60,858 nucleotides of DNA from Candidatus Fermentithermobacillaceae bacterium (GCA_020725645.1 DYEQ01000108.1:1-60858), one strand, 5' to 3'. Counted from the stretch's first letter, positions 19,179 to 27,714 are shown. A program made the numbers and translations. Notes: generated from the letters alone by a model not told the origin.

Positions 19179-19242
19179 TTAGAATTCGAGTTAGAACTCG
19201 AGTCAGAACTCGATAGACCGGTAGAACTCGATAGAACTCGAG
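19179..19242. repeat. 12-bp repeats with XhoI-like half palindromes
   Basis: Five imperfect units of the form TTAGAACTCGAG (19179-19190, 19191-19202, 19203-19214, 19221-19232, 19233-19242), each holding all or part of CTCGAG. They lie between rnpB and the VTT-domain gene, perhaps decayed tandem repeats. Confidence 0.7.
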
Positions 19243-19290
19243 ATTCAACGGTAGAAGCAGAGTATCAGCAGAGGGAAAGGATCGTCACCG

Positions 19291-19857
19291 GTGGACCTGG
19301 AATGGCTCTCGAACCTCGACTGGTTTGTCAACTACGGTCCCTATGGTCTTTTCCTTCTAGCTTTTATTGAAGCGGTGTTCTTCCTGGTGCCTCCCGATGT
19401 CATGCTCCTTCCGCTGGCGATTGCAAGTCCGCCCTTGTCTTTGGTTTACGCCCTGATCACGACAACCGGTTCCGTTCTCGGCGGTCTCCTAGGCTATTTT
19501 CTCGGCAGGCGGGCTGGAAGGCCACTGCTACTGCGGTTTGCTTCCAGCTCTAGAATAAAGCAACTTGAGGGGTTATTCGCGAAATACGGAGCGTGGGCTG
19601 TGGCGACAGCGGCCCTTACCCCCATCCCGTACAAAGTGTTTACGATAGGCGCGGGCATCTTTCGAGTCAGGCTCCTTCATTTCACCATCGCCTCGGTGGC
19701 CGGACGTGGGCTCCGGTTCGGGATGGAAGCTTTGCTCGTCATGGTATTGGGCGAGAGAGCTACCGACTTTTTCTATAAGGACTTCGAATGGTTGACTATA
19801 GCGATAGCTCTCGCGGCGGTGGTTGTAGCACTGATCGTGGGCAAGAGGAAACAGTGA
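19291..19857 (+). CDS. VTT-domain (SNARE-associated/DedA-like) membrane protein
   Basis: 188 residues from GTG. Several hydrophobic segments with the family's re-entrant features: FIEAVFFLVPPDVMLLPLA (E and P-rich loop), GGLLGYFLGRRAGRP and TPIPYKVFTIGAG. This is closest to the YqaA branch of VTT proteins. The wider family includes undecaprenyl-phosphate and phospholipid flippases, but the YqaA branch is not well assigned. Confidence 0.82.
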   Translation: MDLEWLSNLDWFVNYGPYGLFLLAFIEAVFFLVPPDVMLLPLAIASPPLSLVYALITTTGSVLGGLLGYFLGRRAGRPLLLRFASSSRIKQLEGLFAKYGAWAVATAALTPIPYKVFTIGAGIFRVRLLHFTIASVAGRGLRFGMEALLVMVLGERATDFFYKDFEWLTIAIALAAVVVALIVGKRKQ

Positions 19858-20048
19858 ATTGCCGCGGCGGATTGATAAAGCTCATCGAAGTTGTGTGCCA
19901 GCCTTGCCGCCCTGGAGTAAACAGTGGGTTCCGAGGAAACAGTGAGTTCCCGTACCGGAACGATAGAACCCGCGAATATATCTGCTTGCTACCCCCTTGC
20001 TAGCAGGAATTCATTCTGTTGCTTGCTATCCCGTTGTCACCAGGGAGT

Positions 20049-20510
20049 TCATACTCTGCCCCTGGTTTCCGCTCCTATGAAGTCCTCGCTGGTGAACCAA
20101 CCGAGGACGAGCCCGTATGCCAGACTTGCTGCGAGCGTGAAAGCTGTGGTGCTCGTGCCAAGATTCCAGGGTGCCGATCCGAGACCGAGGGGCGGGAAGA
20201 GAATGCCCCACAGGAGCCAGATGAGAAGTCCGTTTATGACTCCAGCGATGATGTTGTGTCTCGACCGGAACGCTCTGATCACCGCCGTAAACAGGAGAGC
20301 CCATACGGCGCCCACCAAGACGTGAATGACAAATCCCAGGATCATGCCGCTTGGGGAGAAAGCTACCCCCCGGGCGGTGAACGGGCCCGCCAGGGAACCT
20401 AGCAGGTTATACCTTACCCAACCGCCTGCCCTCCCCAGTAGAAGGATGGCGTCCATCGCCACGATGCCTGCCGCACCGCCCCAAAGAGCTCTCGTCCAGA
20501 TGTTTCTCAT
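20049..20510 (-). CDS. Four-helix membrane protein of unknown function
   Basis: 153 residues with about four membrane segments (residues about 8-27, 53-80, 86-110, 120-142) and little soluble sequence. It begins MRNIWTRALWGGAAGIVAMD, similar in form to YqhR/DUF6789-like small membrane proteins, but I cannot name the family with confidence. Its 3' end faces the VTT gene; two loose repeats of AAACAGTG lie between them. Confidence 0.65.
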   Translation of the reverse strand: MRNIWTRALWGGAAGIVAMDAILLLGRAGGWVRYNLLGSLAGPFTARGVAFSPSGMILGFVIHVLVGAVWALLFTAVIRAFRSRHNIIAGVINGLLIWLLWGILFPPLGLGSAPWNLGTSTTAFTLAASLAYGLVLGWFTSEDFIGAETRGRV

Positions 20511-20968
20511 GGCGGTTCACACCCCCTGGTGTCATTATTCCCCGGGCGAACCGTGTTATCCCAGGGAAGTAGGTGACCGCTGCCGGAGTGCCCTGTTCCT
20601 CATTGTCTCGTATGGAAGTCGTTCGGGTCTTAAAGGGAAATGCCTGACCGCCGCTGGAACGCCCTGCTGCTTGCACTGACCTGAACGAGGCTGTCACCCT
20701 TCTTGAGAGTGTTCGAGAGGCTGAGCCCCGCCATATCACGTCTTAGCAGGTGACCTTCTGCCTGGATCGTTTCAGTGTCGAGCTCCTCATGCTATAGTAA
20801 AAAGCAGGCAGCTCGGTTTGACCGGTTGCAAGAAGCAGGCGGTGAAGCCGACAGGCTTACAGATTTCTGAGACACTTCGTTAACGAACGTCCGTGCCAAG
20901 TTAACACGACCCGCATGGCAGGGCCCGTGGTTGCGGGAAGACCTCAATCGAGAGCGAGGGAAGACGCC
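20511..20968. other. Divergent intergenic region upstream of the M48 gene
   Basis: Holds the promoters of the small membrane protein (leftward) and the M48 protease (rightward). A TATAGT -10-like sequence at about 20793-20798, preceded 17 bases earlier by TTTCAG, could drive the protease with a leader of about 170 bases. No other gene or structured RNA is recognised. Confidence 0.35.
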
Positions 20969-22267
20969 ATGACCTACCCCACCGGTCCTTTGAGGGTGCT
21001 CGTACAAGGTTTGTTCGTACTTACGGGAGTGTTCCTTATACTCTGGACTTGGAGCGCACTGGGGCAAAGAGCACCGTCAGGCCAAGCCCTGAAATACTTC
21101 GACCGGCAGTTCTTAGAGACGGCGACGGAACGTGCGACCCGGTCTTACGTGGCCTGGGCTTTGAGAAACGCGTTGGTCTTTAGCACCGCGTTCGTCCTGG
21201 TTAGATCCGGCTTCATCGTAAATGCGACGCAGAATCTTCTCAGGCGGATGGGGCCAAGCACCCACCCTGGCGCGGGTGGCACGTTTCTCGGCGGCGTGAT
21301 CGCGTCGTTCTTCTGGCTCTTGGCGATATCCCTCGTTTCTCTGCCCTTCCGGTATTACACCGGACACTATCTCGAACGAGTTTACGGAATCTCCCGGATG
21401 ACTGCGGGGCAGTGGTTCATCGATTACGGGAAGAGTTTTCTGTTGACAGCTTTGGTAACGACACTGGCCGGTGGCGTTTTAACGCTTTTCATCGCACTTC
21501 AGCCGAGGGCCTGGCCCTACCTGGCCGGGGCCGGGGTTTTGGTCCTGTCGCTGGTGATTTCCTATCTCTACCCGGTGCTGGTGGCACCGATGTTCTACCG
21601 GTTTAAGCCGCTGGGAGACCCCGACCTCCTCCGAGACGTCGAAGAACTCACACGGAAAGCGGGAATCGACGTTTCTGAAGTCCTAGTCATGGAAGCTTCC
21701 GAAAAGACAACTAGACTGAACGCCTATTTCGCGGGCTTAGGCAAGACAAAGCAGGTGGTTCTGTACGACACCCTGCTTTCGGGGACTTCTCGCGAGCAAG
21801 CCAGGTTGGTTCTCGCTCACGAAATGAGTCATTACAAGCACAGCCATGTCCTCAAAGGCGTGATTCTTTCGTCCGCTGGTGCCCTCGTCGCCTTCATACT
21901 GTTCGCGTGGGCTTTGGGGTGGAGCTTTTCCGGTGTCACCGCGGGGAGTGCGCCGGGGACTACGGCGCTGCCCGGTCCCGTGGCTGCGCTCGTAATGTTG
22001 CTGCTGTTTTTAAGCCTCGTCGAGTTCGTTACGACACCTGCGGGGAACTGGATTTCCCGGCGGTTTGAGGTCCAGGCGGATCTCGACTCCCTGGCCTGGA
22101 CCGGGGATGTCCAAGCTTTTATGGAGTCTCACGTGAAGCTGGCCAGAGGCAACCTAAGCGATGTCGAGCCACCTCCGTTTATCCGGTGGTTTGCCTGGAC
22201 TCATCCCACCACTCTTGAGAGGTTGGAACTCGGCCTTCGGGGCTCTGTATTTGATGAGGGCAATTAG
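20969..22267 (+). CDS. M48 metallopeptidase, Ste24/CAAX-protease type
   Basis: 432 residues. An N-terminal multi-helix membrane domain (with RYYTGHYLERVYGISRMTAGQWFIDYGKS, characteristic of the M48 N-terminal region) precedes the catalytic part. Zinc site HExxH in LVLAHEMSHYKHSH, third ligand Glu in SRRFEVQADLDSL. Ste24-type enzymes cleave membrane-embedded or prenylated substrates in eukaryotes; in bacteria they act in membrane protein quality control. The ATG follows GAGGGAAG by five bases; upstream frame extension is rejected. The 3' end (from 22234) is duplicated just downstream. Confidence 0.88.
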   Translation: MTYPTGPLRVLVQGLFVLTGVFLILWTWSALGQRAPSGQALKYFDRQFLETATERATRSYVAWALRNALVFSTAFVLVRSGFIVNATQNLLRRMGPSTHPGAGGTFLGGVIASFFWLLAISLVSLPFRYYTGHYLERVYGISRMTAGQWFIDYGKSFLLTALVTTLAGGVLTLFIALQPRAWPYLAGAGVLVLSLVISYLYPVLVAPMFYRFKPLGDPDLLRDVEELTRKAGIDVSEVLVMEASEKTTRLNAYFAGLGKTKQVVLYDTLLSGTSREQARLVLAHEMSHYKHSHVLKGVILSSAGALVAFILFAWALGWSFSGVTAGSAPGTTALPGPVAALVMLLLFLSLVEFVTTPAGNWISRRFEVQADLDSLAWTGDVQAFMESHVKLARGNLSDVEPPPFIRWFAWTHPTTLERLELGLRGSVFDEGN

Positions 22268-22343
22268 TTACGATAAGCGGCACCTGCCGATTCTAAGAGC
22301 GGCAACCTTCGGCGCTCTGTGTTTGGCGAGGGTAATTAGTTAC
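22234..22343. repeat. 38-bp direct repeat spanning the M48 3' end
   Basis: 22234-22271 (CCTTCGGGGCTCTG ... ATTAGTTAC, containing the stop codon of the M48 gene) is repeated at 22306-22343 with about five differences, giving a period of 72 bases. It abuts the 42-bp palindrome array. Confidence 0.85.
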
Positions 22344-22398
22344 CCAGAAATACCGCATCCGAGGAGGTCTATATCGCACGCCCGATGAAATCATCCGG

Positions 22399-22918
22399 TG
22401 CCAACCTGGTTGGCAATGATGCCCGATAGACTCCGCCGGTGCCAACAAAGTTGGCAGTCAAGAGCTCGAGGCGAGCGCGAGTGCCAACCTAGTTGGCAGT
22501 GGTGACCCGAAACCTCTTGCCGGTGCCAACTATGTTGGCACTCAAGGTCCCGGCGCACCCGCCAGTGCCAACATAGTTGGCAATGAAGGTTCCCGTGCAC
22601 CCGCCGGTGCCAACCACGTTGGCAGTGAAGGCCTCCACGCACCGGCCAGTGCCAACCTTGTTTGCACTGAAGGTCCCGGCGCACCGGCCATTGCCAACCT
22701 CGTTGGCAATGAAGGTTCCTCCGCACCGGCCAGTGCAAATCTCGTTGGCACTCGTTGCCCAGTAGGCTCGACCAATGCCAACGACGTTGGCACCGGGCTT
22801 TCCCACCAAGTACACAGTGCAAACCTGATTGGCACTCACGTCCCGAAAACTTCCGCCAGTGCCAACCACGTTGGCGGTGAAGGGCTCGTAGCAAGTGTAA
22901 GTACCAATCCTAACGTCA
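22399..22918. repeat. Tandem array of 13 palindromes at 42-bp spacing
   Basis: Each unit has TGCCAAC, three free bases, GTTGGCA. Copies begin at 22399, 22440, 22482, 22524, 22566, 22608, 22650, 22692, 22734, 22776, 22818 and 22860, plus a decayed copy at 22902: one step of 41 and then eleven steps of exactly 42. The middle three bases vary freely (CTG, AAA, CTA, TAT, ATA, CAC, CTT, CTC, CTC, GAC, CTG, CAC). The 25-base spacers are partly conserved (TGAAGGT, then CGCACCGGCCAG). The array fills the space between two convergent protease genes. Confidence 0.95.
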
Positions 22919-22959
22919 ACTACCGCCGCAGTGGCTCAAGAGCTTTGGGGCGGCTCGGC

Positions 22960-24156
22960 TTAAAGCAGTTCGGCCACCCGGGACGGGAGAGCTTCGATAA
23001 TCGACACCACGAGTTTCGTCGCGCCGACCAAATTCTCCACCTGGACGTTCTCCGGCACGTCGGTCAGCCAGTGCCAGTTAGGGAGCGTACCGTCTGGTCT
23101 GAATGCCATAATCCCCATCACCTTGTGCCCCCGGAGCATGGCCGCCTGTCCGTCGGTGAGGAGAGTCCGGTACGTACAAGGGCTAGCTTTGATGGAAGGA
23201 TCCTGATCCACAGCTTTCCCCGCGAGTTCTACCAGGACGGGGTCGGATTTCATCACGGTGTACATCCCCTCGCCGGTCGTGTACTTCAAATCCCCCGCTC
23301 CCAGGTTATCGAGGTTGATGAAATAAGCGTCGCGGTATTCTTTCCCGTGCTTTTTCAGGAAGTCGAGCATCCCTACTACCCCGGCTTCTTCGCATCCGGT
23401 GGCGAGGAAGGTTACCTCGACGCCTGGGATTTTCCTGGAGGCGAAGGCTCTTGCGGATTCCAAAAGGACCGCCACCCCGGACGCGTTGTCGTTGGCACCG
23501 GGTACGTACGGGTAGGCGAGTTCCCTGTGGATCAGCAGGGAGGCGGCGAAGGCGGTATATACACCGGGTACGATACCTATAACAAGTGCGGCGTTGCGGA
23601 AGGCGGGAACGAGGGCGACTGATACGCATAGTGCCGCAGATAGAGCCATGCAAATAAGTACAAGGAAGGAAGTCGTTCTGAAATTCTTAACCATCTTGGG
23701 GTGAAAGGGGAGTCCCGCCCTGGAGGAGTCGTAATGCGCCACCGCGCACACCTTAACACCGCCCAGCTCGCCGGCCCGAGCTATTACGTTCTGGCTCCTT
23801 CCCTTGCTCGCCATCCAGCCCAGAGCCGGGACGCTGAGGGTTTCGAGGAAGAATCCTATCAAACTCAAAGCGGCGACGAGAGCGGCCAACGCAGGTGCAA
23901 ACCTGAGTAGCACCAGGACAGCTAAAGACGAGCTCAGGTAAGCTCCAGCGTGAATCCACGAAAACGTCCTTAACGAATAAAACTCCTCTGTCCGGACGTT
24001 GAAACCGAGACCTGAGAGAAATCCTTCTATGTATTCGGCCGCCTTCTTTTCCGCCGGAGTAGTCGAACCTCTTGGGCCGATCTCCTTCGCAAGCACGTCC
24101 ACATGGCGGGCAAGATTCGCCCTTAGGACATCATCCTTCATAGAAACGACTCCCAT
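22960..24156 (-). CDS. M28-family aminopeptidase with membrane helices
   Basis: 398 residues. Dizinc peptidase motifs: AHYDSS (first His and Asp), GANDNASGVAVLLE (bridging Asp), TGCEEAGVVG (catalytic Glu pair) and NLDN. Between the N-terminal part and the zinc site are two hydrophobic hairpins (about residues 70-105 and 170-210), so the enzyme is membrane-bound. The ATG is six bases after AGGAGAGG. It converges on the M48 gene across the palindrome array. Likely role: peptide trimming at the membrane. Confidence 0.86.
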   Translation of the reverse strand: MGVVSMKDDVLRANLARHVDVLAKEIGPRGSTTPAEKKAAEYIEGFLSGLGFNVRTEEFYSLRTFSWIHAGAYLSSSLAVLVLLRFAPALAALVAALSLIGFFLETLSVPALGWMASKGRSQNVIARAGELGGVKVCAVAHYDSSRAGLPFHPKMVKNFRTTSFLVLICMALSAALCVSVALVPAFRNAALVIGIVPGVYTAFAASLLIHRELAYPYVPGANDNASGVAVLLESARAFASRKIPGVEVTFLATGCEEAGVVGMLDFLKKHGKEYRDAYFINLDNLGAGDLKYTTGEGMYTVMKSDPVLVELAGKAVDQDPSIKASPCTYRTLLTDGQAAMLRGHKVMGIMAFRPDGTLPNWHWLTDVPENVQVENLVGATKLVVSIIEALPSRVAELL

Positions 24157-24167
24157 GTTCCACCTCT

Positions 24168-24218
24168 CCTTTTCAGATGGCTCACCTTTTTAGATGGCTT
24201 ACCCTTTTAGACGACTTA
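24168..24218. repeat. Three 17-bp tandem repeats
   Basis: CCTTTTCAGATGGCTCA (24168-24184), CCTTTTTAGATGGCTTA (24185-24201) and CCCTTTTAGACGACTTA (24202-24218) follow one another without gaps, just upstream of the M28 start codon, where they could overlap its promoter. Confidence 0.85.
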
Positions 24219-24586
24219 CCCGTGATGATTCACCCTTTCTGCGCGTGCCCGGATTCCGCAGGAGCCTTTAACCCCGGGACCTTTGGCGTACAGCGATTTT
24301 ATCTACACTTCGTGCCTCTCTGAACGCCCCGGATCTTTTAATCATGCTATTCCCAAAGTCCTTCTTGTGACAGTCCGGCTGGCCCTCCCAGACAGAAAGA
24401 GTCAGGTGCAACTGGATATGTGCGAAAGGAGGAACAGGCAGCATGAAGGCCGGTCCCTTCTGACAAAAAGAGTCGAGATGCAACCTGCCGGTAGCCGTGG
24501 GGCGGTTCAACCGAGCTTCACATTCCACAAATTCCACCGGAGCTTCGATGATCTCAATGACAACGTCATCCAAGGAGGGATGTACG
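24219..24586. other. Leader region of the SLH gene
   Basis: No gene of normal size. AAAGAGTC with a following TGCAAC occurs twice (about 24396 and 24467). AAAGGAGG at 24425-24432 is followed after ten bases by a six-codon open frame (ATG 24443, stop 24461; MKAGPF), which may be a leader peptide or chance. Confidence 0.35.
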
Positions 24587-26368
24587 GTGAAAAACGGATG
24601 GCTGAAAGTTGGAGCAGTGGTCCTTGCGGTAGTATTGGTGGTGGCGTTGAGCGGGCCCGAAGCTCTTGCTAAGGGCAAGAAGATCAAGAACGCCCTGCAA
24701 GTAGCTGAGAAGATGAAGCATAGTCTTAAGGAACAGAAGCAAGTGAGGTTCCAAGACTGGGAGCAAGCCCAGTGGGCCCTACAGCACATGGCGAGGCTCC
24801 GGTTGAAGGGCGTCATCAAGGGAGACGAGAACGGGTATTTCAATCCTCTCCGCACGATGACCCAGGCCGAAGTTTTGACGATGCTGGCCCGAGCTTTCGG
24901 GTACGAAGATGACGCCGTGGAGATGGATGAGACCTTCCGGAGCTTGTATCCGTGGGCCAAGGGTTCGGATGACTTCGACGAGAAAGACGAGGAAGAGGGT
25001 TCCTTCAAGGTGGGCGACAGCGTGTTGCCTGTCGTCCCCAGGTCAGTAAGCTGGGCCCTGGGCTACATCCTGTACGCCGTCGACCAGGGATGGGTGACTC
25101 TGGATGAACTCCAGCCTCGCAAAGCGGCCTCGAGGGCGTGGGTCGCCATGGTCATGGTCAGAGCTCTCGGTTACGAGGAAGAAGCTCAGGCCAAAATGAA
25201 CGTGACCCTGCCGTTCAAGGATGCCAATGCTATTCCCGCCGACAAAGTCGGCTATCTGGCGGTGGCGGTGGAACTGGGCTTGTTCCAGGGCACGCCCGAG
25301 GGTATGCTGTATCCCTTGAAGCCCATTAGCAGAGTGGAGATGGCGGCCCTCATCGACAAGTTCTTCGAAAGCGAACCTGTCGATCTCGGTCCCTACGAAA
25401 TCAAGGGAACTGTCACCGAGGTCGTCTACACCGGGTTCACCGTGAGTACTACCTCAGGCAATACGTTCACCTTTACGTTCTCGCCGGACGTCGTGGTCCT
25501 CCTGGGCAAAAATCCCGCATCCCTTGAAGACCTCCAGGTGGGCCAGAAGGTGCACGTACTTGCCAACGCGGACGGAGTGGCCCTATTCATCAAGATCTGC
25601 ATAGACGACGAGGATGGCGGCGAGGATGAAGGACGAACCATAGAAGGGACCATCTCCGCGATCCACCGGGAAGACGACGAGTGCACCATCGTCGTAACCT
25701 TGGCCTCGGGAGATAAGGTCACATTGGAGCTTGACGACGACGTGGAGATCCTTTTTGAAGGCACGACTTTGACGGCGGACGATCTCCTCATCGGCGACGT
25801 GGTCGTCGTCACGGTCCACGATGATGACGAAGCCGAGCTCATCGAGATCGTCACGAGAGGAACGGCTGCTCCGTCCGAGGGCGAGATTTCCGGCGAGGTC
25901 CAGGAGATCCTGGTGGGGGAGGATGGCGTGTCGGTGGTCATCAAGCTCGCCGACGGCAGGACCGAGACCGTAAGACTGGCGCAGAACATCCGGATTAAGT
26001 GGGGTACTGAAGTCCTGACCCCGAACGATCTAGCTCCTGGAGACAAGGTGGTAGCTACGATTCGGGCCAGAGTGGCGACGGAGCTTCGACTCGTGGAGAG
26101 GGCGGGTCAGGAGGCCGGGCAGTACTTGGTCGGCAGGATAGAAGACGTGTCCGAAGATGACGGTGAAGTAGTGCTGAAAGTGCGCGACGCCGAAGGGAAC
26201 CTCCACACGGTCAGGTTGGCCGCCAAAGTCCGCGTCATGTTCGGATCGAAGAAGATCGATCCGGACGAGCTGAGAGAAGGGGATACCGTGAGGCTCCGCT
26301 TCCAGTATGCTCTGTGCGTTGAGGTCACCGTCACCGCAAGGGAGAGAGCGGAGGAAAGAGGAGACTGA
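24587..26368 (+). CDS. S-layer homology protein with repeated beta domains
   Basis: 593 residues. A signal peptide (MKNGWLKVGAVVLAVVLVVA, cleaved near ALA) is followed by three SLH-like units at about 60-105, 150-195 and 215-258, which tie proteins to cell-wall polysaccharide. The rest is four repeats of about 75 residues with the pattern GxIxxI...VxL.DG...V.L...V.I..G...L...DL..GD.V, similar to DUF5666/OB-like domains. The repeats are very acidic. The GTG start lies seven bases after AAGGAGGG. A strong terminator follows. Likely a cell-surface structural protein. Confidence 0.87.
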   Translation: MKNGWLKVGAVVLAVVLVVALSGPEALAKGKKIKNALQVAEKMKHSLKEQKQVRFQDWEQAQWALQHMARLRLKGVIKGDENGYFNPLRTMTQAEVLTMLARAFGYEDDAVEMDETFRSLYPWAKGSDDFDEKDEEEGSFKVGDSVLPVVPRSVSWALGYILYAVDQGWVTLDELQPRKAASRAWVAMVMVRALGYEEEAQAKMNVTLPFKDANAIPADKVGYLAVAVELGLFQGTPEGMLYPLKPISRVEMAALIDKFFESEPVDLGPYEIKGTVTEVVYTGFTVSTTSGNTFTFTFSPDVVVLLGKNPASLEDLQVGQKVHVLANADGVALFIKICIDDEDGGEDEGRTIEGTISAIHREDDECTIVVTLASGDKVTLELDDDVEILFEGTTLTADDLLIGDVVVVTVHDDDEAELIEIVTRGTAAPSEGEISGEVQEILVGEDGVSVVIKLADGRTETVRLAQNIRIKWGTEVLTPNDLAPGDKVVATIRARVATELRLVERAGQEAGQYLVGRIEDVSEDDGEVVLKVRDAEGNLHTVRLAAKVRVMFGSKKIDPDELREGDTVRLRFQYALCVEVTVTARERAEERGD

Positions 26369-26434
26369 GGTAAGAGGATAATTACGTAAGAGGACACTTA
26401 GGAAAGAGGACCTAACAAGGAGACTCTAGCGCGG

Positions 26435-26473
26435 GCACCCGGGTCAGGGCATCCTGGTCCGGGTGCTCTTTTT
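26435..26473 (+). terminator. Rho-independent terminator of the SLH gene
   Basis: GCACCCGG (26435-26442) pairs with CCGGGTGC (26459-26466), with an inner CAGG/CCTG, and the hairpin is followed by TCTTTTT. Confidence 0.88.
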
Positions 26474-26636
26474 CAAGGACAGTAGAGATGTGTCTCATAG
26501 CTATTCGACCGCCGGGTGCCGGCGGGGGTGCTCCGTAGCTATCGAATAAGACTGTATCCGCGTAGCTGGACATGCCGGTACAGGTATACTTAGAGGGAAC
26601 GTGGAAACATCGTCGGAGGGAGGGGGAAGGGACGTC

Positions 26637-27041
26637 TTGACCGAGCCTTCGATCACGGCGGCGATGGAAGATTACCTCGAGGCGATCCTGAGTTTGATGG
26701 CTTCGGGGGAAGGGTCGGTGCGGGTGACGGACATTGCCGAGAAGCTTTCCATCGCCAAGCCCAGCGTAACTCAAGCTCTCGGGGTCCTCAAAGAAATGGG
26801 CCTAGTCGAGCAAGAGCGGTACGGCCGGGTTTACCTCACCGTCGAGGGCATGAAGACCGCGAGAAGCGTAAGTCAGCGTCACCGGGTGCTGCGCGAGTTC
26901 CTCGTTGAAGTGCTGGGGGTCGACCCTGCCACGGCGGATAAAGACGCGTGCCAGATGGAGCACGCCGTAAGCCCCGCAACTATGGAACGCCTCGTTAGGT
27001 GGCTTCGCGATTGGCTTGAGAACAGCCGCGACGAGCAGTAG
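26637..27041 (+). CDS. MntR/DtxR-family metal-dependent repressor
   Basis: 134 residues: MEDYLEAIL, a winged helix (VTDIAEKLSIAKPSVTQALGVLKEMGLVEQERYGRVYLT), and a dimer domain with metal-binding residues in QRHRVLREFLVEVLGV and DACQMEHAVS. Such proteins bind Mn(II) or Fe(II) and repress uptake genes. The TTG start is ten bases after a GGAGGGAGGGGG signal; a GTG at 26601 is possible but overlaps no better signal. No target transporter is in the window. Its 3' end overlaps the next, convergent gene by 47 bases. Confidence 0.86.
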   Translation: MTEPSITAAMEDYLEAILSLMASGEGSVRVTDIAEKLSIAKPSVTQALGVLKEMGLVEQERYGRVYLTVEGMKTARSVSQRHRVLREFLVEVLGVDPATADKDACQMEHAVSPATMERLVRWLRDWLENSRDEQ

Positions 27042-27708
27042 TCCTTCGCGGCTTTATGACGCACAGGGGTGTCTGCTGATCGTCGTTTCCGAAGGGATTG
27101 TGCCTGAGAACCCTCTGCGCCCACCGTCTTACCGACTCGTCGACGGGGAAGCTTGCTCCGAGGACATCCACATACCCTTTGTCGTTGGTATCCAGGATCA
27201 TCGCGTGTATACCGGTCTCCCGGAAAATCCTTCTCGCCACCTCATCAGGGTCTTTGGGACCGAGGATTACGTGCCTGTCATAAGGGGGCATGGTGCCGCC
27301 GGAATCATCTATCTCGGCGACCTCGTGGCCTGCCACCCTGAAGAACATACCCCTTACTCCCATGAGTTTGCCCGCAGCTTGCGCCGCGCATGCCAGAAGA
27401 ATCCTGGGGACGCCGGCGAGTTCGATGGCCATTTGCACGGACCGGGAAGCGGAAAGGCTCGCGTCGGGGTCGGCGAACCTCGAGATGAACCTGGCGAGGA
27501 AACTGGGCTTTATCTTTTCCGGCGGGATGGCCCTTCCCTGAGTGATGGCCACGGGGGACTCGGCGAATCCCGCGATGTCGCCCGGGTCCGCCACGTCGGG
27601 GAGATACCTCCTGGCTATTTCCACTATGTCGTCCCGCTCGGTGATGAGATGGGTTCTCACCCTCAAAATGTCCACTTCATCAGGAAGGTGTGGGCGACCG
27701 GTCATCAT
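26995..27708 (-). CDS. Coenzyme F420-0:L-glutamate ligase-like protein
   Basis: 237 residues. N-terminal VRTHLITERDDIVEIARRYLPDVADPGDIAGFAESPVAITQGRA resembles the CofE-type domain (a DDI pair, then a block like VVAQKIVSKAEGR), and later GHEVAEIDDSGGTMPPYDRHVILGP resembles the nucleotide-site region. Proteins of this type occur in Bacillota that do not seem to make F420, so its real substrate is uncertain. It precedes an amidase gene on the same strand by six bases upstream. Confidence 0.62.
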   Translation of the reverse strand: MMTGRPHLPDEVDILRVRTHLITERDDIVEIARRYLPDVADPGDIAGFAESPVAITQGRAIPPEKIKPSFLARFISRFADPDASLSASRSVQMAIELAGVPRILLACAAQAAGKLMGVRGMFFRVAGHEVAEIDDSGGTMPPYDRHVILGPKDPDEVARRIFRETGIHAMILDTNDKGYVDVLGASFPVDESVRRWAQRVLRHNPFGNDDQQTPLCVIKPRRTTARRGCSQANREAT

Positions 27709-27714
27709 CCGCGA

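Noticed and set aside
22391-22894. Long minus-strand open frames made of 14-residue repeats within the palindrome array
   Set aside because: Because 42 is divisible by three, several frames on both strands stay open at once. The frame that reads the arms as ANxVGT is stopped by a TAG formed by the free central bases at 22489, and no frame has a good ribosome-binding site. The conserved part is the DNA palindrome, not a codon pattern.
22399-22918. CRISPR array
   Set aside because: Repeats of 17 bases with a variable centre and partly conserved spacers, at a strict 42-bp pitch, do not fit CRISPR repeats with unique spacers; no cas genes are present.
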